Source: Petrimonas mucosa (lineage in GTDB: Bacteria; Bacteroidota; Bacteroidia; Bacteroidales; Dysgonomonadaceae). Taken from it: a stretch of DNA of 64,000 bases. Positions 8,794 to 17,893 of this stretch are shown in pieces (the stretch's first letter is position 1; each line of letters starts with the position of its first letter). Location: contig NZ_LT608328.1 in the NCBI RefSeq assembly GCF_900095795.1, positions 3,341,001 to 3,405,000 on the forward strand. Direction: 5' to 3'. Below the pieces are notes generated by a model. It made no database searches. It was given only the letters and a program-made list of their open reading frames with translations, and had not been told where the DNA came from. Both the position numbers and the translations under genes were made by a program.

Positions 8794-9995
8794 TACAAAT
8801 TATTTGATGTCTTAATTTTTAAATCATTGAACACGCTTTCCCACTGTATTGCTATTTTATGGATTGAAAAATGATCCGAACAGCCAAGGGCATTATCGCT
8901 CATTTTTTTAAAGCTTAGACTATCCATCTGGGCTATTTCTGTCATTTTAATACTAAGATCAATGACATTCTCACTCTCGAAAAAAAGAGCAACATTTTTC
9001 CCATCCAACAATTCTCTCGTTATCGGTAGATCTGATGCAATGATTGGAAGCCCGTAAGACATGGCTTCAATTAACACGAGCCCGAATCCCTCCCAACGAG
9101 AACTTAAAATAAAGACAGAAGCTCTATTATAATAAGGCTCGATATGCTTTGTAAAAGGAAATATTTCGACTCTAGCTTCTAACTCTTCCTCGTTTATAAG
9201 AGATTGCAAATATTCTTTCTCTGTACCCTCCCCCACGATTTTCAAATCCCATTCTTTATTTTCATTTGCAAATAGGGCAAAGGCCTTTATCAAAATATCA
9301 AATCCTTTAGTTTTACGAGAAAGTCTCCCTACAGCTAAAAATGTTTTACTTTTTATCTCTGCTTCCTCATTATTATTAATCGTCAACGGATTATATATGA
9401 CAGACGACTTGATATTCAAATCCCTTGAATACCTGGTTTGGTCTGATTTTGAGAGAACTATTAGTTTATCAAGATTAGGCAATACATGAATAAAGAAATT
9501 CTTTAAAATCCCCACGTAAGGATTTTCTATCGTAAAAAAAGCATCGTACGAACTATGCATCCAACCTATTGTTTTGGAAGAAATTTCCTTGGTGATAACA
9601 GCTAAATGATATGACATAAAAACATGAACTCCAATCACAATATCATAATCACCCCTCTTCAATGTATTGATCAGGTGTGATCTTTTGCTTTTAGGGAATG
9701 AACTGTACCCGTACCATTTAGAAAACAGTCTATTTTGAGGCAATATGTTTTTATATAAAAAACTATATATTTTTGACGGTATAAATTCATACATAGGGCT
9801 TTCTGGATATTTCAGGAAAGTGTATTTTATATTCGCGTCACTCAAACCATACATGGTTGTATCTTTCAAAGAAGGGTCGTCTAAAGTGAGTATAGATATC
9901 TCATGTTTTTTCGACAGTTCTTTTGCCAAGACTGCTAAAACCCGCTGTACCCCCCCAAAGGTAAAGATAGAATCGCAATAAAAACAAATTTTCAT
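8793..9995 (-). CDS. glycosyltransferase family 4
   Basis: The 400-residue product is a GT4 enzyme of GT-B fold. The N-terminal Rossmann half starts MKICFYCDSIFTFGGVQRVL, with the GGVQR loop common in this family. The C-terminal half shows FLAVGRLSRKTKGFDILIKAF, then the E-x7-E motif in EGFGLVLIEAMSYGLP, which binds the nucleotide-sugar donor. It overlaps the upstream acyltransferase by four bases (ATGA) and the flippase downstream by one. Low GC compared with the housekeeping part of the window suggests horizontal acquisition, as is usual for capsule and O-antigen genes. Confidence 0.9.
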   Translation of the reverse strand: MKICFYCDSIFTFGGVQRVLAVLAKELSKKHEISILTLDDPSLKDTTMYGLSDANIKYTFLKYPESPMYEFIPSKIYSFLYKNILPQNRLFSKWYGYSSFPKSKRSHLINTLKRGDYDIVIGVHVFMSYHLAVITKEISSKTIGWMHSSYDAFFTIENPYVGILKNFFIHVLPNLDKLIVLSKSDQTRYSRDLNIKSSVIYNPLTINNNEEAEIKSKTFLAVGRLSRKTKGFDILIKAFALFANENKEWDLKIVGEGTEKEYLQSLINEEELEARVEIFPFTKHIEPYYNRASVFILSSRWEGFGLVLIEAMSYGLPIIASDLPITRELLDGKNVALFFESENVIDLSIKMTEIAQMDSLSFKKMSDNALGCSDHFSIHKIAIQWESVFNDLKIKTSNNL

Positions 9996-10618
9996 TCTTT
10001 ATGCACTTTAACCCATGTCTGTTTTTCAACATCGTATTGTTTTATAACCCTTGCCGGATTTCCCACGGCTACACAATAGTCGGGAATATCTCTCGACACG
10101 ACACTTCCAGCCCCGACGACTACATGCTTTCCGACGTGAACCCCCGGCAGCACCACGCTATTGGCACCTATCCACACGTTGCTGCTGATAACAGTATTAC
10201 TGGTGCTTACCCCCTGTTCCGCGATGGCTTTTTCAATATCTTCAAAGTTGTGATTTAACCCCGATATAACCACGTTTTGGGCTAAATTCACCTTATTCCC
10301 TATCGTGACCGGCCCGATAATCGTGTCTCCTACCCCTATTCGGGTATGGTTGCCAATCAGGATATCACCAACAGCATTGTTAATGACGGCATAATCTTCG
10401 ATCACGGAGTAATTTCCCATAACAAACGTGTTGAAAGGAACAATATCTTTCCGTACACTCCGGTAGATAACCGATTTTTTCCCCTTCTTCATGTACAGGA
10501 ACCGGAAGCATCGCAACCAACAACGCGGGCGGGTTTTTACCGGATGCATTGCCAAAAATAACACCCGTTTTTTAAGCACGGGGTTTGCCTTTATTTTATC
10601 TGTGATAGAAGAGAACAT
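9992..10618 (-). CDS. hexapeptide-repeat O-acetyltransferase
   Basis: The 208-residue protein is a left-handed beta-helix acyltransferase of the maltose/serine acetyltransferase type. Hexapeptide repeats run from about residue 70 (GNYSVIEDYAVINNAVGDILIG) to WIGANSVVLPGVHVGKHVVVGAGSVV, with the C-terminal AVGNPARVI cap. The histidine in SGLNHNFED is at the position of the usual catalytic base. It would acetylate a sugar of the growing polysaccharide using acetyl-CoA. It lies 2 bp after one glycosyltransferase and overlaps the next, so it is within the operon. Confidence 0.87.
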   Translation of the reverse strand: MFSSITDKIKANPVLKKRVLFLAMHPVKTRPRCWLRCFRFLYMKKGKKSVIYRSVRKDIVPFNTFVMGNYSVIEDYAVINNAVGDILIGNHTRIGVGDTIIGPVTIGNKVNLAQNVVISGLNHNFEDIEKAIAEQGVSTSNTVISSNVWIGANSVVLPGVHVGKHVVVGAGSVVSRDIPDYCVAVGNPARVIKQYDVEKQTWVKVHKE

Positions 10619-10620
10619 TC

Positions 10621-11736
10621 CTACACCTGTTTAATTTGATGATACATTTCCAGTACTCGAGCCGCCGTCTGTTTCCAAGAGAATAGCGAAGCCCGGTGCA
10701 ACCCGTATTGAACTTGTTCTTCATAAAGAGAAGCACTCTCTTCCAGCTCGATCAACTGCCGCGCGATTGCTTCCGGATCGGTAGGATCCACCAGCAATGC
10801 TCCTTCGCCGGCAACCTCGGGAATGGCAGAGGTGCGGGAACTCACCACCGGCACCCCACTGGCCATCGCCTCCAACAAGGGAAGCCCAAAACTCTCGCGT
10901 AACGACGGGTAAAGGAACGCGAAAGAACCCGCGTAAATGTATGGCAAGTCTTTATTGGGAATATAACCCGGGTAGCACAAGTAGGGCTTGATCTCCTGTA
11001 AGTTCTCCCTCGCGAGCAGGGCATCAATTACCGGCTCTTCCAGATCGGCAACCAGCAGCGGCAACTGTCGCTTAGACCTTTTCAAGTAAAGGCCATACCC
11101 TTTTAACGCGTTGGGTGTATTTTTCTTGGGGTCGGTGTTTCCCAAGAAAAAGAGATACGATTCCGCCGGTATGTACCTGTCAACAACAGCTCGATCTTTT
11201 TTGGAGGGACTAAACGCGGGGCTCAACCCGTTATGTACGGTGACGATGGAGTCGGGATTCAACGAGAGGCTCCGCGTGATATGTGCTCGTTCGAAATCGG
11301 AAACGGTAATAATTAACTTGCACTTGGGAAGAACACGGGGTACCACCCACCGCCGGTAAACACGGCCTAACCGCTGGTACAGGGAGCGGTAGTTGCCTTT
11401 TTTCTTTTCGAGGAAAATTATATCGTGAAGGGTCAGCACCAACGGGTAGGGGCAATAGAGGGGAGCGGTATTACTGGTACAGTGAACCAGATCGGGCTTT
11501 ATCTTGGCAAGCGACAGCGGTAAAGCCACCTGCTCCCATAAGAAGTAGGTGGGACATTGAACCTCCACGATATGAAAGTTCGCTGTTTCTTGCAGGCAGC
11601 GATCTTCACCCGGTTGCACCAGGATGAAGTATTCGTTTACGGAATCCAATTGTTGCAATGCCCGTATCGTCTCCAGCGCGACGAAATCCATCCCATGCTT
11701 CTTTTTCCTCCTAAAAGTCTCAAATAAAAGTTGCAT
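10621..11736 (-). CDS. glycosyltransferase family 4
   Basis: The 371-residue product is a GT4 glycosyltransferase. Typical elements are LVLTLHDIIFL in the N-terminal domain, YLFFLGNTDPKKN at the start of the C-terminal domain, and the donor-binding E-x7-E in ESFGLPLLEAMASGVPVVSS followed by AIPEVAGEGALLVDP. This layout is common in mannosyl- and related transferases. It is the first gene of the preserved minus-strand polysaccharide cluster; only about 60 bases separate its ATG from the IS1380-type transposase gene. The native promoter and any upstream genes of the locus have probably been displaced. Confidence 0.9.
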   Translation of the reverse strand: MQLLFETFRRKKKHGMDFVALETIRALQQLDSVNEYFILVQPGEDRCLQETANFHIVEVQCPTYFLWEQVALPLSLAKIKPDLVHCTSNTAPLYCPYPLVLTLHDIIFLEKKKGNYRSLYQRLGRVYRRWVVPRVLPKCKLIITVSDFERAHITRSLSLNPDSIVTVHNGLSPAFSPSKKDRAVVDRYIPAESYLFFLGNTDPKKNTPNALKGYGLYLKRSKRQLPLLVADLEEPVIDALLARENLQEIKPYLCYPGYIPNKDLPYIYAGSFAFLYPSLRESFGLPLLEAMASGVPVVSSRTSAIPEVAGEGALLVDPTDPEAIARQLIELEESASLYEEQVQYGLHRASLFSWKQTAARVLEMYHQIKQV

Positions 11737-11795
11737 ATGTCAGGTAAAGTATTTATCTTTAAAGTGTTATACAAAAACAAACATTCACCCGACAC

Positions 11796-13124
11796 ATGCA
11801 AGACAAAAATAGTAAAAAAATCTCATTTACTGCCTGTTCAGTAAAGAAAAAGTTCAGTTCAGAACAATTAACATCATATTCAGGGTTAAGCGTAACCTCT
11901 GATTTTATCAACCATTGCGGTATTTATGGCAAGCTGGAACATCTTTTTCCAACCATCCGCCACAATGCAAGCCGTTTCAGCACAGCCCAAATACTCTCAA
12001 GTATCCTGTTGGCATCGTTGTGCGGTGTTCACCGTTTGAAGCGGATTGAAAACTTCACCTTTGACGCCTTGGTTGTCCGCTTGTTGAAGTTACCCAAGAA
12101 CATTGACGAGGACACCATACGCCGCCATTTGACAGGTTTGGGTGAAAGGGGCGCCCGTTCGCTTCACGAGTTGTTATTGGATTTTACCGGCTTGCAAGTT
12201 TCCCGTTGCGGGTTAAAACGCGTGACGCTTGATTGCGACTCAAGCACATTTACCGTTTACGGCAACCAACAAGGGGCTGAGGTGGGTTATAACTCGCATA
12301 AGAAGGGTTCGAAAAGCTATCACCCCATCTTATGTTTTGTCACGGAGATGAAACTGCTTGTCAATTCATGGCTCCGCCCGGGTTCAGCTTACACCTCAAA
12401 CGGGGTTTGTGAGTTTGTCAAAGAAACCTTGGCCGCTCTTCCCCAAAAGGTGGAGAAGGTGTTTTTCAGGGCCGACAGCGGTTTTTTCAATGGTGGATTA
12501 TTTAATTTGTTAGAAGACGGTAAACATGAATATTTGGTGAAAGTAAAGCTGAAAAACCTGAAAGATTTACTTGCCGGGCAGACTTGGCAGCCGATTGGCC
12601 CACGGACGGCGACCTGTCAGTTTACACATCAATGTAGCGGTTGGAGGAATCCCCGCATGTTTTATGCCGTGCGCATCATAAAGCAAATGGTTGAAGTCGA
12701 TTATTTTGGCGAAAAACAATTTGTACCCGAGTATGAGTACTTTTGCTATTGCTCGAACCTGAAAGGATTGGATGCCTTGCAGCTCCATACCCTTTATGGA
12801 TCCCGATCAGAGAGTGAGAATTGGATCGAGCAAACCAAAAACTCGCTTTGTGCGGGAAAAACCATCACGCATGATTTTTGGGTAAACGATATTCTTTGGC
12901 AACTTTCGTCATTTGCCTACAGTTTATCGGTGCTCATGCGATACCGGGGCGACTTTTGGGTTTGGCGTCAAGAGCACTCTACCTTCCGAGAATGGTTTAT
13001 CCGAGTGCCGGGAAAAGTGGTGAAATCCGGCAGGCAGGTCACGGTAAAAATGCCAAAGGAGTATTACCGAAAAGCGGGGTGGCGTGATTTTGAGCAGCGA
13101 ATAACGACAACGATGACCGGATGA
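11796..13124 (+). CDS. IS1380 family transposase
   Basis: The 442-residue protein is an IS1380-type DDE transposase. The N-terminal region contains the family pattern SGLSVTSDFINHCGIYGKLEHLF and DEDTIRRHLTGLG. The catalytic core shows RVTLDCDSSTFTVYGNQQGA (first Asp) and VFFRADSGFFNGG (second Asp), and the Glu lies in SESENWIEQTKNS. It starts at ATG 11796, 59 bp from the divergently oriented glycosyltransferase. I could not define convincing terminal inverted repeats, so the exact ends are open. The ORF is intact. Confidence 0.9.
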   Translation: MQDKNSKKISFTACSVKKKFSSEQLTSYSGLSVTSDFINHCGIYGKLEHLFPTIRHNASRFSTAQILSSILLASLCGVHRLKRIENFTFDALVVRLLKLPKNIDEDTIRRHLTGLGERGARSLHELLLDFTGLQVSRCGLKRVTLDCDSSTFTVYGNQQGAEVGYNSHKKGSKSYHPILCFVTEMKLLVNSWLRPGSAYTSNGVCEFVKETLAALPQKVEKVFFRADSGFFNGGLFNLLEDGKHEYLVKVKLKNLKDLLAGQTWQPIGPRTATCQFTHQCSGWRNPRMFYAVRIIKQMVEVDYFGEKQFVPEYEYFCYCSNLKGLDALQLHTLYGSRSESENWIEQTKNSLCAGKTITHDFWVNDILWQLSSFAYSLSVLMRYRGDFWVWRQEHSTFREWFIRVPGKVVKSGRQVTVKMPKEYYRKAGWRDFEQRITTTMTG

Positions 13125-13363
13125 CGGATTTTCACTTAATCGTCCATCGCCATCTTTCGTGTCGTAAAAGGGTTTATGACAAGGAATTGCCATGCCTTGG
13201 AAGAGTGATAATGTTAATATATATAAAAATGCCACCATAAAAAGTAAATCAACACGTTAAACGTGCAAGAAACAGTGAAGATGAAAAGAAAATAAAACGG
13301 TATCTCTCGAAAAAAAAGAGAAATTCCGCTTTGAAAACTATTAACTTGAGTTGGGAATTTTAA
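13125..13363. other. junction region between IS1380-type element and truncated kinase
   Basis: This AT-rich stretch has small palindromes (CAAGG-N10-CCTTG near 13179-13198 and CACGTT-A-AACGTG at 13253-13265) but no gene. The right end of the insertion sequence must lie in it or close by. Confidence 0.4.
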
Positions 13364-14878
13364 ATGAGATTTTTAAGTATGAAAGTGGAAAACGATTTTA
13401 TGGAGGTATTCATCTCAAGTAAATCGGAAAATAATCCTTACCATGTTGGACATAAAGAGCATTTGAATGGCCTCTATTGCGAAACAGTCATAAAATCGCA
13501 GAACAGGTTAAAAGTGATCAATGCATTAAAAGATGAGAAGTGGGACAAAAACCCCGACTTGAAACTGGGCATGGTTTCCTATTTGGGTTTTCCAATAAAT
13601 TTTCCAGATGGAGAGCCGTTTGGTACCATTTGCGTTCTGGACCGGAACGAGAACAACTATTCCGAAGAATACGAACAGTTGTTGGACCAATTCAGAAGAG
13701 TTGTCGAGCTAGACCTCTCCATCATCAAGTCACTGAGAATCAAACATAATATCTCGAAAAACGAGTTGATTGACGAGCTGTTGATTCAAGACAGGAGATT
13801 AACCGAAAGCGAAGAAAAATTTTTAACATTGGCCGAAATCGCCGCCGACAGCATCATCCTGTTCGAAGGAGAAAGAGTGGTATTTGCCTCACGCCGTTTT
13901 TATGAATACGTTGACATTGAACCGGAAAACATTGACAAGCTTACCGCCTTCGACGTTATATCGCATATTCATCCCGACGACAGGGATCTTTATAGTCGAG
14001 AAATGCAGGCAGCTTTAGCTCAACAGAAAACCCAGTATACCATCGTATTCAGGATGCTCAACCCGGAAGGCAAGTATGAATGGCTTCAAAACAATACAAC
14101 CGCCACCTATGATGATAACGGGAAGGTGTTACGCCGCATTGTACAAGCCCGCAACATCACCAAGCAGGTTGAACTGGAGAATGAACTCAGAAGACTGAAT
14201 GCCGACAAGGACCAGTTTATTCGGATTCTAGGGCACGACTTACGATCACCATTCAGCTCACTCATCGGTTTTTCAACTCTACTACTCGAAAACCTGCACG
14301 AATACGATTTGAAACAGATTGAAGAACAGGTGAGGATCATCAATCAAACATCACTTTCGACATTCGAATTGTTAGAGCAGATCCTGCTTTGGGTCAAATC
14401 GCAATCGGGGAAGCTGGAACTCGATATTGTGCAGTTGGATTTTCGGCAGGAGAGCACCCATGTAATCCGGACCGTTGAGAACTTGGCGGTAAAAAAAGGG
14501 ATAAAGATAGATATAGTCGAAACCGAAAAAATTTGCTTGTCGGCCGATCTGAACATATTCAAAACAGTGTTGCGGAATCTTGTCTCAAATGCCATAAAGT
14601 TCACCAACCAGAACGGACATATTGTCATCAGTGCGGAAAAACAGGATCAAACTGTATTGATAACCGTTTCTGACAATGGAATCGGTATGGACGAAAAAGT
14701 TTTGGCTAAAATTTGGGATATAAACAGCTATTTTAGCTCAACAGGAACGAATGGCGAACTCGGTACGGGATTTGGTTTAAAACTTTGCAAGGAACTTGTT
14801 GAAAAACATAAAGGAAAGATATGGGCCGAATCAGCTCCCGGTAGAGGCTCAAAATTTATATTCAGTCTATCGGCGTAG
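13364..14878 (+). CDS. GAF-PAS sensor histidine kinase, probably shortened at the 5' end
   Basis: The 504-residue soluble kinase has a GAF domain at about 1-130 (YHVGHKEHLNGLYCETVI and LGFPINFPDGEPFGTICVLD are the conserved family segments), then a PAS/PAC domain at about 155-275, a HisKA domain with the phosphoacceptor His at about residue 291 in GHDLRSPFSSLIGF, and an HATPase domain with LRNLVSNAIKF, DNGIGM and GTGFGLKLCKELVEKH. No membrane segment is present, so it would sense a cytosolic signal. No response regulator is adjacent. Relatives normally have about 20-40 more residues before the GAF strand that begins here at MKVENDFMEVF. Together with the neighbouring insertion sequence this suggests loss of the original start. 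Confidence 0.85.
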   Translation: MRFLSMKVENDFMEVFISSKSENNPYHVGHKEHLNGLYCETVIKSQNRLKVINALKDEKWDKNPDLKLGMVSYLGFPINFPDGEPFGTICVLDRNENNYSEEYEQLLDQFRRVVELDLSIIKSLRIKHNISKNELIDELLIQDRRLTESEEKFLTLAEIAADSIILFEGERVVFASRRFYEYVDIEPENIDKLTAFDVISHIHPDDRDLYSREMQAALAQQKTQYTIVFRMLNPEGKYEWLQNNTTATYDDNGKVLRRIVQARNITKQVELENELRRLNADKDQFIRILGHDLRSPFSSLIGFSTLLLENLHEYDLKQIEEQVRIINQTSLSTFELLEQILLWVKSQSGKLELDIVQLDFRQESTHVIRTVENLAVKKGIKIDIVETEKICLSADLNIFKTVLRNLVSNAIKFTNQNGHIVISAEKQDQTVLITVSDNGIGMDEKVLAKIWDINSYFSSTGTNGELGTGFGLKLCKELVEKHKGKIWAESAPGRGSKFIFSLSA

Positions 14879-14994
14879 GAGTTACAACTCCAGAAAACCG
14901 TTATCTTTGTCACCATTAACACCTTTGTCCTGAAAAGAGAGGGTGAAGCGGTCAAAGGGGCTATTGACTATGGTAGATTAAAAAAGAGATTAAA

Positions 14995-15543
14995 ATGGTT
15001 GAAAAAGCTAGCAGAAGATACATCGCCCTGCTGAGGGGGATCAACGTGGGCGGCAACAACATCATCCGGATGGCCGACCTGAAACAATCGTTCGAGGAGC
15101 TCGGATTCAGCGAGGTTACCACCTATATCCAGAGCGGAAATGTGCTGTTCAACAGTAGCGAAGGCGACAAACAGCTGCTCACCGGAAAGATCGAGGCGCA
15201 CCTCTCGGAGCGGTTTGCCTACCAGTCGAAAATCGTCCTTGTCACACAGGACCAGCTCCGGCAGATCGTAGAATCGGCGCCGCAAGGATTTGGAGAAGAG
15301 CCAGGCGAGTACCGCTACAACGTACTCTTCCTCAAGGAGCCGCTAACCGCAGAGGAGGCGATGCAATCGATCACCATCCGTGAGAGGGTCGACCGGGTAT
15401 GGGCGGGTGAAGAGGTGCTCTACTTCTCGGTACTGACTAGCCGGGCCACTCAGAGCCGTCTCTCCCGGATTGTGGGACAACCTATCTACCAGTGGATCAC
15501 CATCCGCAACTGGAACACGACCACAAAAATGACAACGATGTAG
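14995..15543 (+). CDS. DUF1697 family protein
   Basis: The 182-residue protein matches the DUF1697 family, recognisable by the N-terminal RYIALLRGINVGGNN, the MADLKQSFEELGFSEVTTYIQSGNVLF segment and the LSRIVGQPIYQWITIRNWNT C-terminus. The family is small, cytosolic and of unknown biochemical role. A TATCTTTG promoter-like box lies upstream near 14904. It appears monocistronic. Confidence 0.9.
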   Translation: MVEKASRRYIALLRGINVGGNNIIRMADLKQSFEELGFSEVTTYIQSGNVLFNSSEGDKQLLTGKIEAHLSERFAYQSKIVLVTQDQLRQIVESAPQGFGEEPGEYRYNVLFLKEPLTAEEAMQSITIRERVDRVWAGEEVLYFSVLTSRATQSRLSRIVGQPIYQWITIRNWNTTTKMTTM

Positions 15544-15629
15544 AATACCTCTCCATCTGTGCACCCCACTCCGACTACTTAGCCTGAACCTTTGTCGCGT
15601 TTATACAATACCAGATCTTTTAAACCGAC

Positions 15630-15637
15630 TATCTTTG
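15630..15637 (+). promoter_or_regulatory. TAnnTTTG box upstream of the M28 peptidase
   Basis: TATCTTTG fits the -7 element of Bacteroidota promoters, 17 bases before the start codon. No TTTG is present at the ideal 19-base spacing. Confidence 0.45.
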
Positions 15638-15653
15638 CGAAAAAAAAGCAGAC

Positions 15654-16877
15654 ATGAAGAGAGAAGAGATCATTGAAAAGGCAACAGCGCACCTGCAGCA
15701 GTTGTGCACTGTGATTGGAGAACGGCGCGTAGGCAGTGAAGCCAACCGGGTGGCCTCGCGATACGCCGAGAAGGTATTGACCGGACAGGGCTGGCAGACC
15801 CGAACCACGCTGCTGGAGGTGATCGACTGGCAGGAGGAGGGGGCAACAGTTGCCTGCCAAGGTCGCAAGTTCGCGGTTTTCCCCTCCCCATACTCTCTGG
15901 GATGCTCGGTTACCGGTGAGCTGACAGCAGTCAGCAGCATGGAACAGCTGTCGGCTACCGATATCAGCGACAAGATAGTGCTGCTGCATGGCGAGATTGC
16001 GGCTCAACAGATCGCACCGAAGAAGTTCCCCTTCTGGAACCCGGAGAAGCATCGGCAGCTGATCGCCATGCTTGAGCAGGGCAAACCCCTGGCCCTGCTC
16101 TGTGCCACCTCCCACAATGCCGCCCTCGCCGGTGGAGTATACCCCTTCCCGCTGTTCGAGGATGGCGACTTCGACATTCCCTCCGTCTACATGAAGGATA
16201 TCGAAGGGGAGAAGCTGCTGGTTCACGTCGGCGAGACTGTCGAATTGATCTCCCGGGCAAGGCGCATTCCCGAAACCGCCTACAATGTGACCGGGAGGAA
16301 TAGCGACCAGTCTCAGGGGAGGATCGTCATCTCGGCACACGTCGACACCAAGATCGGGACGCCGGGTGCGATCGACAACGGGACGGGCGTCACCGTACTG
16401 CTGCTGCTTGCCGAGCTGCTGAAGGAGGATAGCGGCAAACAGCCCGTCGAACTGCTCTTTCTGAACGGCGAGGATTATTATGGAGCACCGGGACAGGTCA
16501 AGTACATGGAGCAGCATGCCGGAGAGTTTGGCGACATCCTGCTCAATATCAACATCGATGGGGCGGGATACAAGGAGGGTCCGACCTGCTTCTCCCCGTT
16601 TGGATTACCGGAAAAAATGCAAAAGGTGCTGCAGGAGATCATCGATAAGGAGCCGGAGATCGTGGAGGGACTTCCCTGGTATCAGGGCGACCACAGCATG
16701 TTCCTCCAGCAGGGCTGCCCCGCCATCGCGGTCAGCTCGCACTGGTTTATCGAACATATGGAGACGCAGGAGATCACCCACACCCCCAAGGACAACCTGG
16801 AGGTGGTCAACTGTGAACGGGTGGCGGAGGCGGCGATGGCCATTGCCCAGTTTGTCAGGAGGCTGGAGGCGATCTGA
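15654..16877 (+). CDS. M28 family zinc aminopeptidase-like protein
   Basis: The 407-residue protein combines an inserted PA-like domain (about residues 100-200) with an M28 metallopeptidase domain. The expected ligands are present in order: His in SAHVDTKIG (about 229), Asp in GAIDNGTG (about 241), Glu pair region in LNGEDYYGA (about 273), Asp in NINIDGAGY (about 301) and His in ITHTPKDNLE (about 376). It would remove amino acids from peptides. No signal peptide is visible, so it is probably cytosolic. A strong hairpin, GGCTGGAGG paired with CCTCCAGCC at 16861-16887, spans the stop codon and may act in termination or mRNA stability. Confidence 0.88.
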   Translation: MKREEIIEKATAHLQQLCTVIGERRVGSEANRVASRYAEKVLTGQGWQTRTTLLEVIDWQEEGATVACQGRKFAVFPSPYSLGCSVTGELTAVSSMEQLSATDISDKIVLLHGEIAAQQIAPKKFPFWNPEKHRQLIAMLEQGKPLALLCATSHNAALAGGVYPFPLFEDGDFDIPSVYMKDIEGEKLLVHVGETVELISRARRIPETAYNVTGRNSDQSQGRIVISAHVDTKIGTPGAIDNGTGVTVLLLLAELLKEDSGKQPVELLFLNGEDYYGAPGQVKYMEQHAGEFGDILLNINIDGAGYKEGPTCFSPFGLPEKMQKVLQEIIDKEPEIVEGLPWYQGDHSMFLQQGCPAIAVSSHWFIEHMETQEITHTPKDNLEVVNCERVAEAAMAIAQFVRRLEAI

Positions 16878-16887
16878 ACCTCCAGCC
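16861..16887 (+). terminator. hairpin spanning the M28 peptidase stop codon
   Basis: GGCTGGAGG at 16861-16869 is a perfect complement of CCTCCAGCC at 16879-16887. There is no U-tract after it, so it may stabilise the 3' end rather than terminate by itself. Confidence 0.4.
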
Positions 16888-16906
16888 CAGAATGCGACAA
16901 GTGAAC

Positions 16907-16942
16907 GGACCCTAAAAAGTAGACAAAAAACTTTTTGGGGTC
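16907..16942. repeat. facing inverted repeats resembling an IS-end scar
   Basis: GGACCCTAAAAAGT at 16907-16920 is nearly the reverse complement of ACTTTTTGGGGTC at 16930-16942, with a 9-base spacer. The sequence resembles terminal repeats of IS3-like elements, here with nothing between them. It could also work as a bidirectional terminator between the M28 gene and the convergent AbiE pair. Confidence 0.4.
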
Positions 16943-17077
16943 ACTGCATTTTGAGACAGCCCATTTTTAATAACGGAATTTCCATTATGCATCTTTCTAT
17001 TTATATGCTTGCCTCTTTTCCTCATATACCCCATTGTTTAAAAAAGAAAGCTGCCCTTGGCTAAAAATAAATACGTT

Positions 17078-17893
17078 TCACTCAAATTTCACCATATCTG
17101 CTAACTGCAAAAAGTAGTCATTTGACCAGATTTCCAATTCGTCCGGATTTTTAATAAATGGCAATACGTCACGCTTGACCATTTCAATATCGGTATTTGC
17201 AAGTCTCTCTTTCAATTCGTTTATGAATTTTTCTTTGCTCATTTCAACGCCATCAAACTGTTTAATTCGCTCTTGTAAATGATTGAAGTTTAGTCTCACT
17301 CCATTTCTAACGAACCATTCAAAATCGTACCAATCACGCCCTTTTACTCGCTGTTTCCATTTTCGGAACACCACAGCGTGCATTTTTCCGGCATACAAAT
17401 CCGATAAAACAAAACAACGCGTCATAAATGAGTAAGGGAGCAACAATAGTTTTTGTTCTGTGTCAAATTTCATCGGAGGATCAATATCCACTTCTATTTT
17501 GATTTTGATGGATTTTACGGTTTGAAATTTTAAATCGTAAACCGCTGTATTGTCTTTTAAAAAAGCGGATTCAACCCGTCCGAATGTGCTTTTTTCTTTC
17601 TTTGAAATAACAACCTCCTTTCCCACGGCATTAAATTCATTGATTATTGATGGGAAATATTCCTCAAGCTGAAAATCAGCATCGGAAGCAACAAGCGAAA
17701 AATCCATATCTTCCGAAAAACGTTTCATCCCGTGAAAAATACGTAAACAAGTACCACCGTAAAATGCTGCTTTATTGAAAAATCCACCCCGATAAAGCCC
17801 TGCAAGAATAATTTCCTGCATCACTTCATAGGTTGCATTTTTATTTCCATCCTCTTCACTATAACGTGCTAACATTTGATCAAATAGACTCAT
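17078..17893 (-). CDS. AbiEii/AbiGii-type nucleotidyltransferase toxin
   Basis: The 271-residue protein is the toxin half of a type IV AbiE toxin-antitoxin module. It carries the nucleotidyltransferase signature AAFYGGTCLRIFHGMKRFSEDMDFSL (residues about 42-67), that is GG-x3-R followed by S-x-D-x-D-F, and a later KIEVDIDPP strand with a further acidic residue. Family members transfer nucleotides to RNA acceptors and stop growth, often as phage defence. Its ATG overlaps the stop of the antitoxin gene by four bases (ATGA). Low GC and isolation between unrelated genes suggest acquisition. Confidence 0.88.
   Translation of the reverse strand: MSLFDQMLARYSEEDGNKNATYEVMQEIILAGLYRGGFFNKAAFYGGTCLRIFHGMKRFSEDMDFSLVASDADFQLEEYFPSIINEFNAVGKEVVISKKEKSTFGRVESAFLKDNTAVYDLKFQTVKSIKIKIEVDIDPPMKFDTEQKLLLLPYSFMTRCFVLSDLYAGKMHAVVFRKWKQRVKGRDWYDFEWFVRNGVRLNFNHLQERIKQFDGVEMSKEKFINELKERLANTDIEMVKRDVLPFIKNPDELEIWSNDYFLQLADMVKFE

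Noticed and set aside
1-13124. Composite transposon carrying the polysaccharide locus
   Set aside because: The insertion sequences around it belong to different families, so they cannot act together as matched ends.
15579-16517. Long minus-strand open frame opposite the M28 peptidase
   Set aside because: The plus strand has the complete metal-ligand set of an M28 peptidase; the minus-strand translation shows no recognisable domain.
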